DNA of 64,000 bases from Mytilus trossulus (taxonomy: Eukaryota > Mollusca > Bivalvia > Mytilida > Mytilidae). Below are positions 51,201 through 63,952 of the stretch, in pieces; position 1 is the first letter of the stretch; each line of letters begins with the position of its first letter. The position numbers and the translations under genes were made by a program. Below the pieces are notes generated by a model. The model was not told the origin of the DNA and searched no databases. It saw only the letters and a list, made by a program, of their open reading frames with translations. Where the stretch lies: contig NC_086379.1 of NCBI RefSeq assembly GCF_036588685.1, positions 76,353,727-76,417,726 on the forward strand, in the 5' to 3' direction.

Positions 51201-54200
51201 TGTTGCTTTTGTTGTTTATTCAGCATGTCCTGTGTATCCCATAACTTTGTAGGATAAGAAAATTCTGACAGCTCGACTGCTAAAGATCTTCCAGGAAAGA
51301 GCTGTACAAATTCTTCTGCAATCTTAGAATTCCTGTTAAATAAAATATATAATTTACTATTTAACCCATTACTATTTATAAAATCAAATATTTTCTTATT
51401 AAGAGTTTAGTTTTATCCTCACAAAAACATAATATTAATATACATTTTGTGCATATTATTAAAAACAAGAATGTGTCAATAGTACACGGATGACCCACTT
51501 GCGCTATCATTTTCTATGTCCAATAGACCGTGAAATTGGAAAAAATCTCTTATTTGGCATTAAAATTAGAAAGATCATATGATAGGGAACATGTGTACTA
51601 AGTTTCAAGTTGTTTGGACTTCAACTTCATCATAAACTACCTTGACTAAAAACTTTTACCTGAAATGGGACAGATGGACCAACGGAAAAATGAACAGACA
51701 CACAGATCAGGGGCCAATTTCACAAAACATCGTAATTCTAAGATTATACTTAAGTCAAGTCTTAAGTCAAAAACCAATTTCACAAAAGAACTTACGTCAA
51801 AACTTACGACCAACTTTGGTCGTAAACTTAAGAGTGCCTCTACCCACACTTAAGTGTCCAATAAATACTTACGACCACTCTTACGATTATCTTAACCCTT
51901 ACCATGCGGTACCCGTCTTTTGACGGGCGGACCCTAATAACCGTTATTTGGCTCCAATGGCGTTCCATACTTTTAGAAGTCCACTTTATGATACTTATTT
52001 TAAAAGTTATGCATGTTCCGTCAACCTCAGGCTATCCATATTCACGTTTCTCATGTATAAGTAGCATTTTGAGCACAAATACGGACTTGGAAAATTGAAA
52101 TTGGCTAAAAATCGGTTTTCTGGAGGGGTAGGCTTCACATCTGTATCTTACACAAGAAGTTCAGAGGCATAAAACTGGCAAAGATAGTGCAAACCCACAG
52201 CCATATAACTGCTGATCATAATTATTATTGAAATACGCATAGGAAACAACTACTTCCGGTTTTGGGTCCATTCGAAGTCAAAAATCAGCAAAAATCGTGA
52301 AATTCAGTATTTTGGGTCCATATGACATTCTGTAGACTGATGCATCAAGATCAGATTCACTCCGACCTAACAACTGTTGGGGTCAATTTGTTCACTAGGG
52401 TCTACTCTATACGCAGGCTACAGCTGGATACCTTAACCAGCATCCCTGGGTCTTCTGGGTCAAGAGAAGGGGTGAAAAATCGGCAAAATTGACGCTTTAT
52501 GCACCTGTTGACCCACTTTGGGGCAAATTCCTGCCAAAAAAATCAAGAGCCTGTATCGCTCACCTGATTTTACCTGGGTTTTTCGAAATCATATAAAAAA
52601 AAGATAAAATTTGGCTACAAAGTAACAACACTTGGCCTGCACCTCATTAAGAAAGGAACATTTATGCCATGTTTGGTTTCATTCCATTCAGTGGTTCTCT
52701 AAAAGAAGTGATTTGTATGCATTTCACATAGGGTCCTATGTTAAACTAAGTCCCCCGCTGGCGGCCATTTTGAATGATGGATCGACTACAAAGTAACAAC
52801 ACTTGGTCAGCACCTCATAAGGAACATGCATGCCATGTTTGGTTTCATTCCACTCAGTGGTTCTCTAGAAGAAGTTCAAAATGTAAAATGTTAACCATGA
52901 CGACGACGACGGGCGCTGCCGGACGCCAAGTGATGAGAAAAGCTCACTTGGCCCTTCGGGCCAGGTGAGCTTAAAAAGAAGATGTGGTATGATTGCCAAT
53001 GAGACAACACCCCACAATAGACCAAAATTACACAGAAATTATCAACTATAGGTCACTGTACGGCCTTCAACAATAAGCATATCCCAAACCGTGTAGTCAC
53101 CTATAAAAGGCCCAGACATGACAATCTCAAACAATTCAAACAACAAAACTAACGGCCGTATTTCATATACAAAAAAATAAACGGAAAACAAATATGTAAC
53201 ACAAAAACGACGATAACTAATTAAATTTAAGGCTCTTGTCTAGGGACAGGCACATACTAACATAATGTGATGGGGTTAAACATGTTAGCAGGGTGTACAT
53301 CGTTTCGGAGCATGCTATTACCTTGTTTAATTCGTTTTATCACTCGCTTGTAATTCGCTTATAATACGTGTATCATACGTTGCACCTTTTAAAACATGAT
53401 TTTCAATTGTTTTGTTGTCTCTGGTGGTAGATTTGGGTTCTTAGAGGTGATATAACTCTATAAGGGCATATGTACCCGTTCCAGCGCTCGGATAATACCC
53501 TGTTAAATATTCCTTACTTAGTTGCTTTTAATACGTTTGTTGTACATTGCACCTTTTAGAAAAGGATTTTCAATTGTGTTCATAGCTCTGGTGGTAATAA
53601 TGTGTTCTTATAGATGAAATACCCCTATTAGCGCGTATGTACCCGTTACAGCGCTCGGATAATACCCTGTTACTTATTCGTTCCTTATTCGCTTTTAATG
53701 CGCGTGGTATACGTTGTACCTTGAAATAAATCGTTTTTTAATTGTGTCCATGCCTCTGGTGCACGTGTAACAATGTGTTCTTTGAGATGAAATGACCGTA
53801 TTAGAGCGCATGTACCCATTCCAGCGCTCGGTTAATACCCTGTTACCTATTCGTTACCTATTCACTTATACATGTAATACGTTTGTTATACTTTGCACCT
53901 TTTAGAAAAGGATTTTCAATTGTGTCCATGTCTCTTGTAGTAACAATGTGTTCTTAGAGGTTAAATGACCCTATTAGCGCACATGTACCCGTTCCAGCGC
54001 TCGGTCAATACCCTGTTACCTATTCGTTACCTATTCGTTACTTATTCGCTTTTAATACGTTAGTTGTACGTTGCACCTTTTATAAAAGGATTTTCAATTG
54101 TGTTCATACATGTATCTCTGGTGGTAATAATGTGTTCTTAGAGATGAAATACCCCTATTAGCGTGTATGTACCCGTTCCAGCGCTCGGATAATACCCAGT

Positions 54201-57200
54201 TACTTATTCGTTCCTTATTTGCTTTTAATGCGCAAGGTATACGTTTTACCTTGAAATAAATCGTATTTTAATTGTGTTCATGTCTCATGTAACTATGAGT
54301 TCCTAGCGCGCAGTTAATACCCTGTTACATATTTGTACCTTGTTTGAGTTTTTGGTCTTTTTTTCTTTTACTTTATGCAATATGTCAACTATATTTGTTG
54401 TATGGAAATATATCATAATTTATTTGTCAGTCTCGCAGGTTTTATTGACTGGTACCTCATTTTCACGGTTCATTGATCAATGTTAAGTTTTTGTGTTTTT
54501 CTTTTACTATAAGCAATAGGTCAACACTATTTGTTTTATAGAAGAATAGTAAGCTGTACATGTCTGTCTGACATGGTTCATCTTACCTTGACCAGGCTTG
54601 CTATCATTTTCATGGTTCATTGGTCAATGTTTAGTTTTCTTGGTAAAGTCTTTTTCTTAGAAACTATAAGCAATATGTCAACTATATTTAGTGTTTTGGA
54701 TGACTGTAAGGTGTATATGTTTAAACTTTGTCATTTTTATATTGGAGTATTTACTTGCATAAGAGGAGCGTTTTCAGAGAACTCCTCGTACAGTATGTTT
54801 GAACCACATATTGAACGTGTGCATGTGGTCAGGGTTTTATTTTTTTTATTAACATTTGCTCTTTTGTGAGATAGTTGAACTTTGTCTCTTGGGGACATTA
54901 GCATAAATATTATAGTTATTTTAAAATATCAGTTTGCATCTGCGGGTGCCTAGACGCAATAATATATCAAAGAACGTCCCACATTTATTTTGTTATAATA
55001 CAGTTACTTCAGAGTGGAGCGCGGGGGCATCACTTTGTCTAGTTTATATTTCCCTTTTTATATTCATAAGACGAAGTACCTGTGCGCTAACAATGAAGAG
55101 AAACTATCAAAGGACTCATAATAGCTGCCTATAAGGAGTTTATTGCTTATCTCTAACAATTCTACAACTTTCCATTTTGTATTGTAATGTCTTTAGCCTA
55201 GATATTTGGTATACAAACAAAGTGCACCATGCCAAGAAAGCCTATATTTAGATTTGAATCATTCAAAAAATTAATTTATGACCTGCGTGTACGCTTAGAA
55301 CACGGCTACGTAGCAAATGGTAAATATGTATCATCCATGTAACTTGCTCATAGGAATATTTGCAAACTTTCAACGGAGGCAATTTCTTTGCATAGGAGAA
55401 AGAAGACCATTCACAATTTGTATAACTTTTTTTTTGTTAAAAAAACAAACAACACTTTTAAGTATAAGAGTTCATAAGATACAAATATTCCGCGTGGAAC
55501 ACCTCCTTTTGCTCCCTCCATTTTCACCCTTTGGATGGGACCTTCAAATTTAAATTTTGCTTTCTAACTGATTAATTCATATACAGGACTGGCAACTCTC
55601 TTTGTTTAAAAACTGATTAGAGTCACCGCCTTAAAAGAAATAAATAGCCCAACTCCAAAATAATATAATCCTGCATTACGTTATTTTTTACCACGTAGGA
55701 CTAATATTTATAGAATAAATACCTAATACTGAAAGTGGAACTACAATTAAAAAAAAGGTCCGTATAGGCACATAGGAAAACTGAAGATTTATTTTTGGCT
55801 AAGGGTGCCGGTGGTACCGCTCTGTGCGTTTAAAATAAAAATCAAATATTTGTCAATGTACCTTGTCTGTTTTATGAATTTTAACCCTAAGTTTTCTATC
55901 AATTACATGCCAAGAAATCCTCGCTTAAAAATCTGATGGACCTCCTACGGCACCCATTAAGAGATAAAGATTTGATTTGATTAAAAAAAATGTATGACCT
56001 GCATGTAAGTGTCGATTAGAATAGTGTTATATACCAAATGATCAGTATTAATTCATCCGAGGCAATTTCTTTGCATGTATGAATAAATAAATAAGTAATT
56101 ACACCTTTTTGCCTCTTTTCTCCTAATTTTGCCATATTGTTTGTTTTATGGGCAATGAAAAAAATCCAACGTTGTGCCCAACAGGTACTTGTTTCTTGGA
56201 AAGTTAGGCTGTGTCCAAACCGCGCCGTAATCACAGAAATGTTGGAAGTTACTGTGCCAGAGAAAATTAAGAAGCTCACTCTCTGACAAGTCTGGCTTTC
56301 TCTTTGTTATTTCCATTGACAAGTTAAGGGAGATCTATGGAATGTTTCCGTCCCGTTTTGTTCAGTTACATAGGGAGTAACCGATGCGCATGCTTTGATG
56401 AAGTGAAAGTAACGTTGCTAAGGTACTTATATCTTAAGAGTGGTCGTAAGTTTAGACGTAATATTCAAGCGTAAGAGCGGTCCTAAGTTTAGGATTAAAA
56501 CTTACGACATGTTTTGTGAAATTGTCTTAGGACTGCACTTAGGAATGTATTAAGTATAACACTTAAGACTTAAACTTACGATGTTTTGTGAAATTGGCTC
56601 CAGATAACTTAATGTCCCTCTACTATCGTAGGTGGGGCATAAAAAAACTTAATAAAAAGTAATGTAGTACAGTCACAAAAGAAATACAACGGTAAGATAA
56701 ACTAATACTTCGAATATAGTTCGAAAACATGAACACAAATGATTTCTTCACCTTCAATGGATAAACGATTTTCATTTTGGTAAATTTTCAAGATTTATAA
56801 ACAAACACTTACATTTTGATATTAGAACTTGGAGACAGTAAATACACATTGCTTTCACATAACGGATACACAATAGTAGCTTTACCCCAGTATACAAGAT
56901 GACTGACCAGCTGGAATACCTAGAAATTAAATATGATTAATTTCAGACAAGTTCTGTTAAAAGCATGTTTAAATAAATCACACTTTCAGCATTAAACTGA
57001 TAAATATATCATTTGAATACATAAATTTTTTTTTTTTTTAAATTGAGCAAAAATAATTAAAATCATGCCATGTCATGTGAAACAAAGCGATGAAAGGCGT
57101 TATACAGCAAAATGCCAAGTGGTTGCTTTATGTCCATTTGATCTAGTAATAACTTTATAAGTAAGAAAGTAACATACCTGTGACAAACTCAGATCAGCCT

Positions 57201-60200
57201 CCAATGCTATAATCTGTAAACTTCTGACTGGCTGCTGTATAATGACATTGATAAGTCTGTTCAGAGCTGGTGTACAATCTGTTGACAAAGTATCCAAAAG
57301 ATTCTGTCCATCCACAAGTAATAACACTCCATGGTAAGGTCTGTTGATAAATTATATCTTTTCAATGAGTAACTGAAATAAATAGCTATAATGCCCCTGC
57401 TTGCATATCATATAAAGTTATAAAGGGACATAGTTGAAGAACAGTAAAAGTAACCCTACCCAAATTTGTACTTGGTCTGAGTTTTGTGGTAATAAGTATT
57501 GTGTATAAGTTTCATAAAATATGGTTAATGCAAGACAAGAAACGAAAAATCCAGCAATCTTTCCATTTGTAAAGGGGCATAACTCTAGAAAATGTAGTGA
57601 CAATCCATAAATTCAAATTTGATCTGTATTTTGTGGTAATAAGCATTCTGTTCAAGTTTCATAACATTTGGTTGAGGTAAAGAAAAGTGAGAAACTGGAA
57701 ACTAAAAAACTTAGCATTTTTTTTGTTTTGTAAAGGAGCATTACTCTAGAACAGTTAAAATGACGCCCCAAAATTCATAATTGATCTGTATTTTGTGGTA
57801 ATAAGCATTGTGTATAAGTTTCATAGCATCTGGTTGAGATACACTAAAGTTAAAGAATGGGAAAAATTCAGATTTTTTGTTTGTTTGGAAAGGGCCAGAA
57901 CTCTAAAACTGTTAAAATGACCCCACCAAAATTCAAACTTGATCTGTGTTTTGTGGTAATAGCAATGTGTAGAGAGGGAGGGTGGGAGGGGTGCTGATCC
58001 CGAAATCCTGGGCTTAAAAACTCAAAATCCCGAAATCCCAGGCTTAAAAACACATAAATCCTGAGGTCCCGAAATTCGAAATAAATAATTCCCGGATCCT
58101 GAAAGGGTCAATCCCGAAATCTCGAGCTTAAAAACACTCCATCCCAGAGTCCTGATAAAGGTCTTATCCCCCCTCTGTAGAAGTTTCATAGCATTTGGTT
58201 GAGGCAAACTGAAGTTGAGAACAGAAATCATCTTTAGGATGTATGGACGGACAGAGGTATAGATGTATATACAGATGGACAAGGGTAAAATTTAATGCCC
58301 CCTCAGATACATTATGATGACCCACATTCAATAATTAATCTCCCTTCCTACCCTCCCACATACATTTTAATGGAATAGCCCTTCATTAAAGTTTTTGCAA
58401 ATATAGTTTATTTCAGTGGGTGTGTGGGAGAGGGGTTAAGATCTTATCAGTCGTTGTCTTATGCTATGTCATTGGATGCTATGTCTGTGAGGGCCTCAGG
58501 GAAGATTAGTTTATTGTAACTAACTGAGTTTACCCTCTTTAAATAAAGAATTTATTATTATATTATTTATGGTTTCTGTTTTATTTTTATCACAATTATT
58601 CTAGACTAAGACGAGTTTCAACATATTGTAAAGACACCTTTATTTTGTTTTATTTTTGAAGATTGAATTTTGAATTCTAAATGTGTTGGTTTGCTATCTA
58701 ATTATTATATATACACATCTCCTCTTATTCATAGCTATTGTACTAACCTTAAAGCTTCTATACATCTCTGGATAACTTCAGGCTAGATTAAATATAAATT
58801 GACAATTATACTATGTGAGTATTCTAATGTGAAGTTATTTGTTTGCAATTAAAGTCCAATGTATTTAAAAATTGAAATAGTGTTTTAATTGAAATTAAAA
58901 TTATATGTTATTTGGGAATAATTTGCTATTCAAAGATTTCTATGGAATTTAAGTTGTAAATATATTTTTTATATCGCACTGAAAAGCAGAAATAACCTCA
59001 GTAGTCTGTTGTTATTTATGTATTATTGTCTTTTTGTTTATTTTCTTTGATTACATCTTCTGACATCAGACTCGGACTTCTCTTGAACCGAATTTTAATG
59101 TGCGTATTTGTATGCGTTTACTTTTCTACATTGGCTAGAGGTATAGGGGGAGGGTTGAGATCTCACAAACATGTTTAACCCCGCCGCATTTTTGCGCCTG
59201 TCCCAAGTCAGGACCTTTGTTAGTCTTGTATTATTTTATTTCAGTTTCTTGTGTACAATTTGGAAATGAGTATGGCGTTCATTATCACTGAACTAGTATA
59301 TATTTGTTTAGGGGCCAGCTGAAGGATGCCTCCGGGTGGGAATTTCTCACTACATTGAAGACCTGTTGGTGACCTTCTGCTGTTGTTTTTTTCTATGGTC
59401 TGGTTGTTGTCTCTTTGACATATTCCCCATTTCCATTCTCAATTTTATCTTATTTCAAACCAATAGACAAATATCATTTGAATAACACTGATAACAAACC
59501 TTTAATAAGAACATTTCTCTGATTACTGTTCTGATTATGCATTACACAATTTAACAAGATATTCTGCAGGACGCAGCTTGATACGACCAAAGAGATTGAA
59601 CCCTGAACTGTTGGGGCAAGTATGGACACAGCATTCAAGCTCTGAATTTGGATTGTGATTAAATAGTTGACACTGAATAGGTTTCTGACACAGAATTAAT
59701 GTGGTCTAAGAACTTTAAATACATGGTTAGATTCAGCATATCAAAGAACCCCAAGAATTCAATTTTTGATGAAATCAAATAAAGTTTAATTTTGGACCCT
59801 TTAGAACTTAATGTGGACCAATTTGATAAGGAGCCCAAATATAAAAAAATCTCAATTCATGGTTATATTCAGCATATCAAAGAACCCAAAGATTTAATTT
59901 TTTGTTAAAATCAAACTAAGTTTAGTTTTGGACTCTTTGGACCTGAATGTAGACCAATTTGAAATCGGGACCAAAAAGTAAAAATCTAAATACATGGTTA
60001 TATTTGGCATATCAAAGAACTACAATAATTCAATTTTTGATGAAATCAAACAAAGTTTAACTTTGGACCCTTTTGGCCCCTAATTCCTAAACTGTTGGAA
60101 CCAAAACTCCCAAAATCAATCCCAACCCTCCTTTTTGTGGTCATAAACCTTGTGTATAAATTTTATAGATTCTAATTGACTTATACTAGAGTTATTGTAA

Positions 60201-63200
60201 AAGAAACCAAGAAAAATGCTTATTTGTGCCCCTTTTTGGCCCCTAATTCCTAAACGGTTGGGATCAAAACCCCTAAAATCGATCTCAACTTCATGGTTAT
60301 AAACCTTGTCTTCAAATGTTATTGATTCCGGTTTACTTATACTAAAGTTATTATCCGGAAATCACCTGTCTTCAAACGACACTGACAATGAAAAAAGTAA
60401 AGCGTCTTATAGTAAAATACATAAAAAAATCCCTGGTGTTGGTAAAAAACATTAAAACTGATATCAGTCATCATTCTACATATATATACCATATGTTATG
60501 TATGTACTTACATTTAATTTAAAAGTTGTGTATATACTTACATTTACTTTAACAGATAAGGCAGCAGAAGATTTAGAATGTACTTTGTGTGGCAGACAAA
60601 ATGTCACTTCTATCCACTTGTTAATATATAAATGAACAACTCCTTTGTCTTTCACACTGAAATTAGAACAATTGTGAACAATTTAAAAAAACATTAATGG
60701 TATGACTTTCACTGAGAATGCGAAACTGGATCATTGTTGATATTTTTTAAGTGTAACCTTGAAATTCTATTGATTTAATTTACATTATAAGACCTAGATG
60801 TGCTAGATGTGTCAGTACAACCCAGTCTTTAGCTTTATAATTTTTTTTAAAGTCCGTTGTAATTTTCCCAAAAGTCATTTCTTAGAAATGAGCACAAAAT
60901 CTGTCTATAAGTCATCATTAAACAATATGCCAAAAATCACCCCCTCTTCTGCAGTCATTACAAAAAACAATCTGGAAAAGTCCAAATTTTTTGGAAGGAT
61001 TAAAGTGAAGAACAAATATATACATGTACTGACTAAAATTAAACAAAATAATGTACCTGTTTGAATGCAAAAATAAAAATCTTAAAAAATTAGGAAAGGG
61101 TTCTTTTCTTCATAGAACTTTATTTAGTGTACATATAAATATTCTTCCAAGTATTACTGATGAATTTCATAGTTATTGTCACACATGTGGGGAAAAAAAA
61201 TCAATTTTATGAATTGAGCTTTGGTGTGCTCCTCTACTGAAAGAGAAAGTTAAAGAAAAAAACAAACTTCAAAGTAACTTTGGAACAAACAATGGTAAAA
61301 TAAGGGACAAAGGCAAACTTTCTATAACATACATTACTGACAACATCTAGATACATTCTCCAGTATTTAATAATCATTTTACCCAAGAGTTGAGTGAAAA
61401 TACAGATCTGTTGTTTAAATGTAATGACATAATGGACTATCTCAACCATAATCATACCTTTCATATGCTGTTCTTAAGTCTCTTGCTAAAGAACTTTTCG
61501 TCTGTATTAAATCATATGGAAAATGCATCTGATCTGAAAAATATGAAAACTGACATTGAATGAAAGACAGATGTCTTTCTCCCAAACAGATGATTCATAA
61601 ATTCAGAATTTTTCCTCTCAAAATGGTCAACAAAAATTTCTTTATTTGATAAATCTATGGCTTGCAAAAATTATTTCTCAAGTCTATTTTAATGAGAGGA
61701 AAACTCAGAATTTATGATCATACTGTTTGGACAAGAGTATAATCAACAGACTACAAAAAGACACCATAAGATTCAATCATGTGAAAGAGAAATAGTTCAG
61801 ATTGACTAACAGATGATAAGGACACCAAGTGACGATGATAGCTCATATGACCCTAAACATGTTTCCTAACAATAATTGATACGTGTACACTAAGACTAGA
61901 ATGACAAAATAAATATACTACATTTTGAAACTAAACTATATCTGCTGAAGGGAATACAAACAAATGTAGATGTATTTCTTTTGTCAAAAATAATCATAAT
62001 TTCTAAAAATACCTTCTGGAAGAGAAGCAATATCATCGTGTATTGATATCATGATTTTAGCCTCTGCTGATAGATACTGCCGCCGAGACTCCTCGTATTT
62101 GATAGCCCCTGTCAGTTGTTTAACCAGATCAAAATAACAGTTGATTACTGATTGATCTACTGAGGCCTGAAATTAGAAAAAAACAAGAATATTTACTACT
62201 GATTTTGACAGTTTCTTCTTGTATTGTACTGTTAGACTACTGTCCCAGTCTAGGTGACTGCAATCATGATTAACACTGCGACATTCTGTATGAGCCTGTA
62301 TTTCAGTGGTTGTTGTTTTTTGCTGTTTATCGCTTTTGTTTTTGGTTCTTGCTTTTGACATAATTCAGGCCAATGATTTTTCTCATTTTTTTTTTTTATA
62401 CATTTGTGATTTTTCAGCCTTTTATAGCTTGCTTTGAGGTATGAGTTCTGCTCATGGTTCAAGGCTGTATGGTGACCTTGATTTGCTAACCTTCTATATT
62501 GTTTAGTCTCTGGTGGAGAGTTGTCTCTTTGGCAATCATACTGCATCTTTTTTGATAAGAATATGTTCACTGTATGCAATGACCCCTTAACAAACAAAAT
62601 TAAAAATTAAACTTACATCATACAATTTATAACCTTATTATTATTCAGTTTTGTCAACAGACATGAAATAGCTGTGTACTGTGGATTTGTTATTATTTGT
62701 GTGATACCAATTTTCATGAAATTCATTGGTTCAGGTGAACTAACAATTTTAAAGAGTCAAATGAAATTAATAGGCTTGTTTTTAAACTTTGGACAAACCA
62801 TGAAATCAAATACATATACACAAAAATACAATTTTCCATCAATCCACAAAAAAAATTATTCCACAGTCACATTTTTATGTTTGCCTACCTTTAAAACAAA
62901 GACAATATTAAAAGAGCCAATTTGGTGGGATATTTTGCCAGATGTCTGTTGTTTTGTAGATTGATCCAACAGCATTGGAAATCCTATAAACCTTAAATCA
63001 TCTACCTTCAGATCAAATGGCTGACCACATAAGGCTGGCTTGACTGACAGAAGGTTGGCTAATATTGCCTTTGAAAATCTAAAATGGAGGCAAATGACTA
63101 TAATACATGATGTGATGATATTGAGACTATTTCACAATAATAATTCAGAAGTCTTTCTGAAATATTACATTCTTCATTGTGATAAATAGCAAATGACTAA

Positions 63201-63952
63201 GTACAGTCTACCTGCATCCTTGTCTTGAAATTATTTAGATATAATTAACACATATAGAATGACGAACATTAGATCTTAGCTAACCCACAGTCTCACCATG
63301 CAGTGGTCTAATCTTAAATATTGCACCAGGGTCCTTAAATAAGTAGAGTATGACACCCTCCCAACTCATGCCCTCAGATCGAACATTCCCTATATGACTG
63401 AATGTGACAGAGTTTATATACATTTTGCACAGCTAAACAGACACTTCTCCAACAGATGGAAAAGACACCTTTTTTTAAAGAGTACTTGATTTCACTAATT
63501 TTGTGCTTTTTCTCATTTCTTGATCCATGAAATGTATGTGAGATATCTGTTCTTGGCAAATGATTGGTTAAAATTTAATTATGACTTTAAATTTTCTTGT
63601 GTTTCTGAAGAATTTCAAATTGTGATGTCATAAAAAAAGGCAACCTCTGTCACATATATGGACACATCTTTCTGCAAAACTTTGAAAGAGATAAAAATCA
63701 TTAGAGAAATAAATTTTACCACTATAAGTCCTGTATTACTATATTTCTCCACACTCAACAGCTAAATTTTAAATATTGTAAAATCTCTGCAAGCGGTGAT
63801 GACTCACACTTTAAATATTATGATTAAACTCTCTTTTGAGTTGAGAAATATCGTAACACACTTGTTGCAGTGGTGAAATCTATATATCTTTTATTATCAG
63901 ACATTTATTTTCTTACCCAGATAAGGTTCCTGTGTTGCTGCTTACTGGACTT
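48295..63952 (-). CDS. NPRL3: NPRL3, GATOR1 complex subunit (N-terminus outside window)
   Basis: With NPRL2 and DEPDC5, NPRL3 forms GATOR1, the GTPase-activating complex for RagA/B that silences mTORC1 at the lysosome when amino acids are scarce. Coding exons in transcript order: 63952-63917, 63078-62889, 62166-62013, 61533-61458, 60656-60548, 58782-58748, 57340-57178, 56919-56813, 51332-51200, 50601-50460, 49675-49480, 48451-48295. Phases agree at every junction and give about 498 residues. Human-like blocks run in order: [18 protein letters not shown] (longin part), [88 protein letters not shown] (winged-helix part), and a C-terminus ending with [26 protein letters not shown] and the stop. 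Roughly the first 30-40 residues lie beyond 64000. The linker before the last two exons looks shorter than in human. Exons of 35 and 36 nt are notably small. Confidence 0.95.
48718..49278 (+). repeat. Two head-to-tail copies of the AAGAATGTGTCC...GGGGCATAA repeat
   Basis: Units 48718-48988 and 48989-49278 are nearly identical. Each starts AACAAGAATGTGTCCCCAGT and ends GTAGGTGGGGCATAA, with a CGGACGAACAGACG-type microsatellite expanded in the second. They lie in the last intron of NPRL3 and define the intact family form. Confidence 0.85.
51464..51710 (+). repeat. Left part of a dispersed repeat split by an insertion
   Basis: AACAAGAATGTGTCAATAGT through AACAGACACACAGATCAG matches the family at 48718. 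Its missing end (ATAACTTAATGTCCC...GTGGGGCATAA) resumes at 56604-56642, after the 4.9-kb element. Confidence 0.85.
52540..52972. repeat. Dispersed repeat ending in a 15-bp hairpin
   Basis: Contains two related units, each with CTACAAAGTAACAACACTTGG and TTTGGTTTCATTCCA(T/C)TCAGTGG. At 52940-52972 it ends in a stem (AAGCTCACTTGGCCC and its inverse with one wobble) around a TTC loop. Confidence 0.65.
52975..53295 (+). repeat. Copy of dispersed TGGTATGATTGCCAATGAG repeat
   Basis: AAGAAGATGTGGTATGATTG through ACTAACGGCCGTATTTCATA and GGGACAGGCACATACTAACA; truncated before the GGGATCCCAACCC block. Lies inside the 4.9-kb element. Confidence 0.75.
53300..54330 (+). repeat. Satellite-like array, six units of about 165-185 bp
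   Basis: The mark CAGCGCTCGG(A/T)TAATACCCTG recurs near 53484, 53650, 53821, 53994 and 54178, and in altered form near 54307. Each is followed by TTACTTATTCG, GCTTTTAATACG, a GTTGCACCTTTTA-type stretch and ATTTTCAATTGTG. More G/C-rich than its surroundings. Confidence 0.8.
57400..58310 (+). repeat. Array of about five 150-bp monomers in NPRL3 intron
   Basis: Repeats GATCTGTATTTTGTGGTAAT, AAGCATTGTGTATAAGTTTC and TAAAGGGGCATAACTCTAGA. A C-run-bearing insert (about 57975-58170, with repeated ATCCCGAAATCC) breaks the last units. Confidence 0.7.
59140..59460 (-). repeat. Reversed copy of the dispersed TGGTATGATTGCCAATGAG family
   Basis: Plus-strand blocks GCGCCTGTCCCAAGTCAGGA, GGGGCCAGCTGAAGGATGCC and TATTCCCCATTTCCATTCTC are reverse complements of blocks at 27300-27700. 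Confidence 0.75.
59565..60400 (+). repeat. Partial copy of the 41552-43286 element
   Basis: Begins GCAGGACGCAGCTTGATACG, then the same GGGGCAAGTATGGACACAGC, GGACCCTTT and AAAACTCCCAAAATCAAT blocks with fewer internal units. The right inverted end is missing. Confidence 0.7.
62395..62560 (-). repeat. Reversed fragment of the dispersed TGGTATGATTGCCAATGAG family
   Basis: Plus-strand reading GGTGGAGAGTTGTCTCTTTG followed by GCAATCATACTGCATC is the reverse complement of the family start, with TTTTATAGCTTGCTTTG upstream. Lies in the NPRL3 intron before the third exon seen. Confidence 0.65.

Larger units (their letters stand above)
51711..56600. mobile_element. 4.9-kb terminal-inverted-repeat element inserted in NPRL3 intron
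   Basis: Left end GGGCCAATTTCACAAAACAT and reversed right end GAGCCAATTTCACAAAACAT continue into subterminal regions full of CTTAAGTC and CTTACGAC motifs in both orientations (51730-51890 and 56430-56580). CAG flanks both sides. Removing the element and one CAG rejoins the split repeat exactly, so the ends are well defined. The interior holds older repeats (52540-52972, 52975-53295), a six-unit satellite (53300-54330) and reversed monomers (54340-54730). No transposase frame is visible, so it is probably non-autonomous. Superfamily not identified. Confidence 0.85.

Noticed and set aside
53300..54330. CRISPR-like array
   Set aside because: The units are long, fully repeated 165-185-bp monomers without unique spacers, in a eukaryotic intron.
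54531..54869. 112-residue plus-strand open frame
   Set aside because: Covers reversed repeat monomers inside the 4.9-kb element, so the frame is a product of the repeat.
60807..61450. Possible coding exon in NPRL3 intron (frames near 60807 and 61390)
   Set aside because: No resemblance to NPRL3, and the flanking NPRL3 exons already join in phase; perhaps an old element fragment, but not supportable.
48295..63952. Globin gene or globin enhancer inside NPRL3 introns
   Set aside because: Suggested by the human arrangement, but I see no globin-like exon, and enhancer activity cannot be judged from sequence alone.
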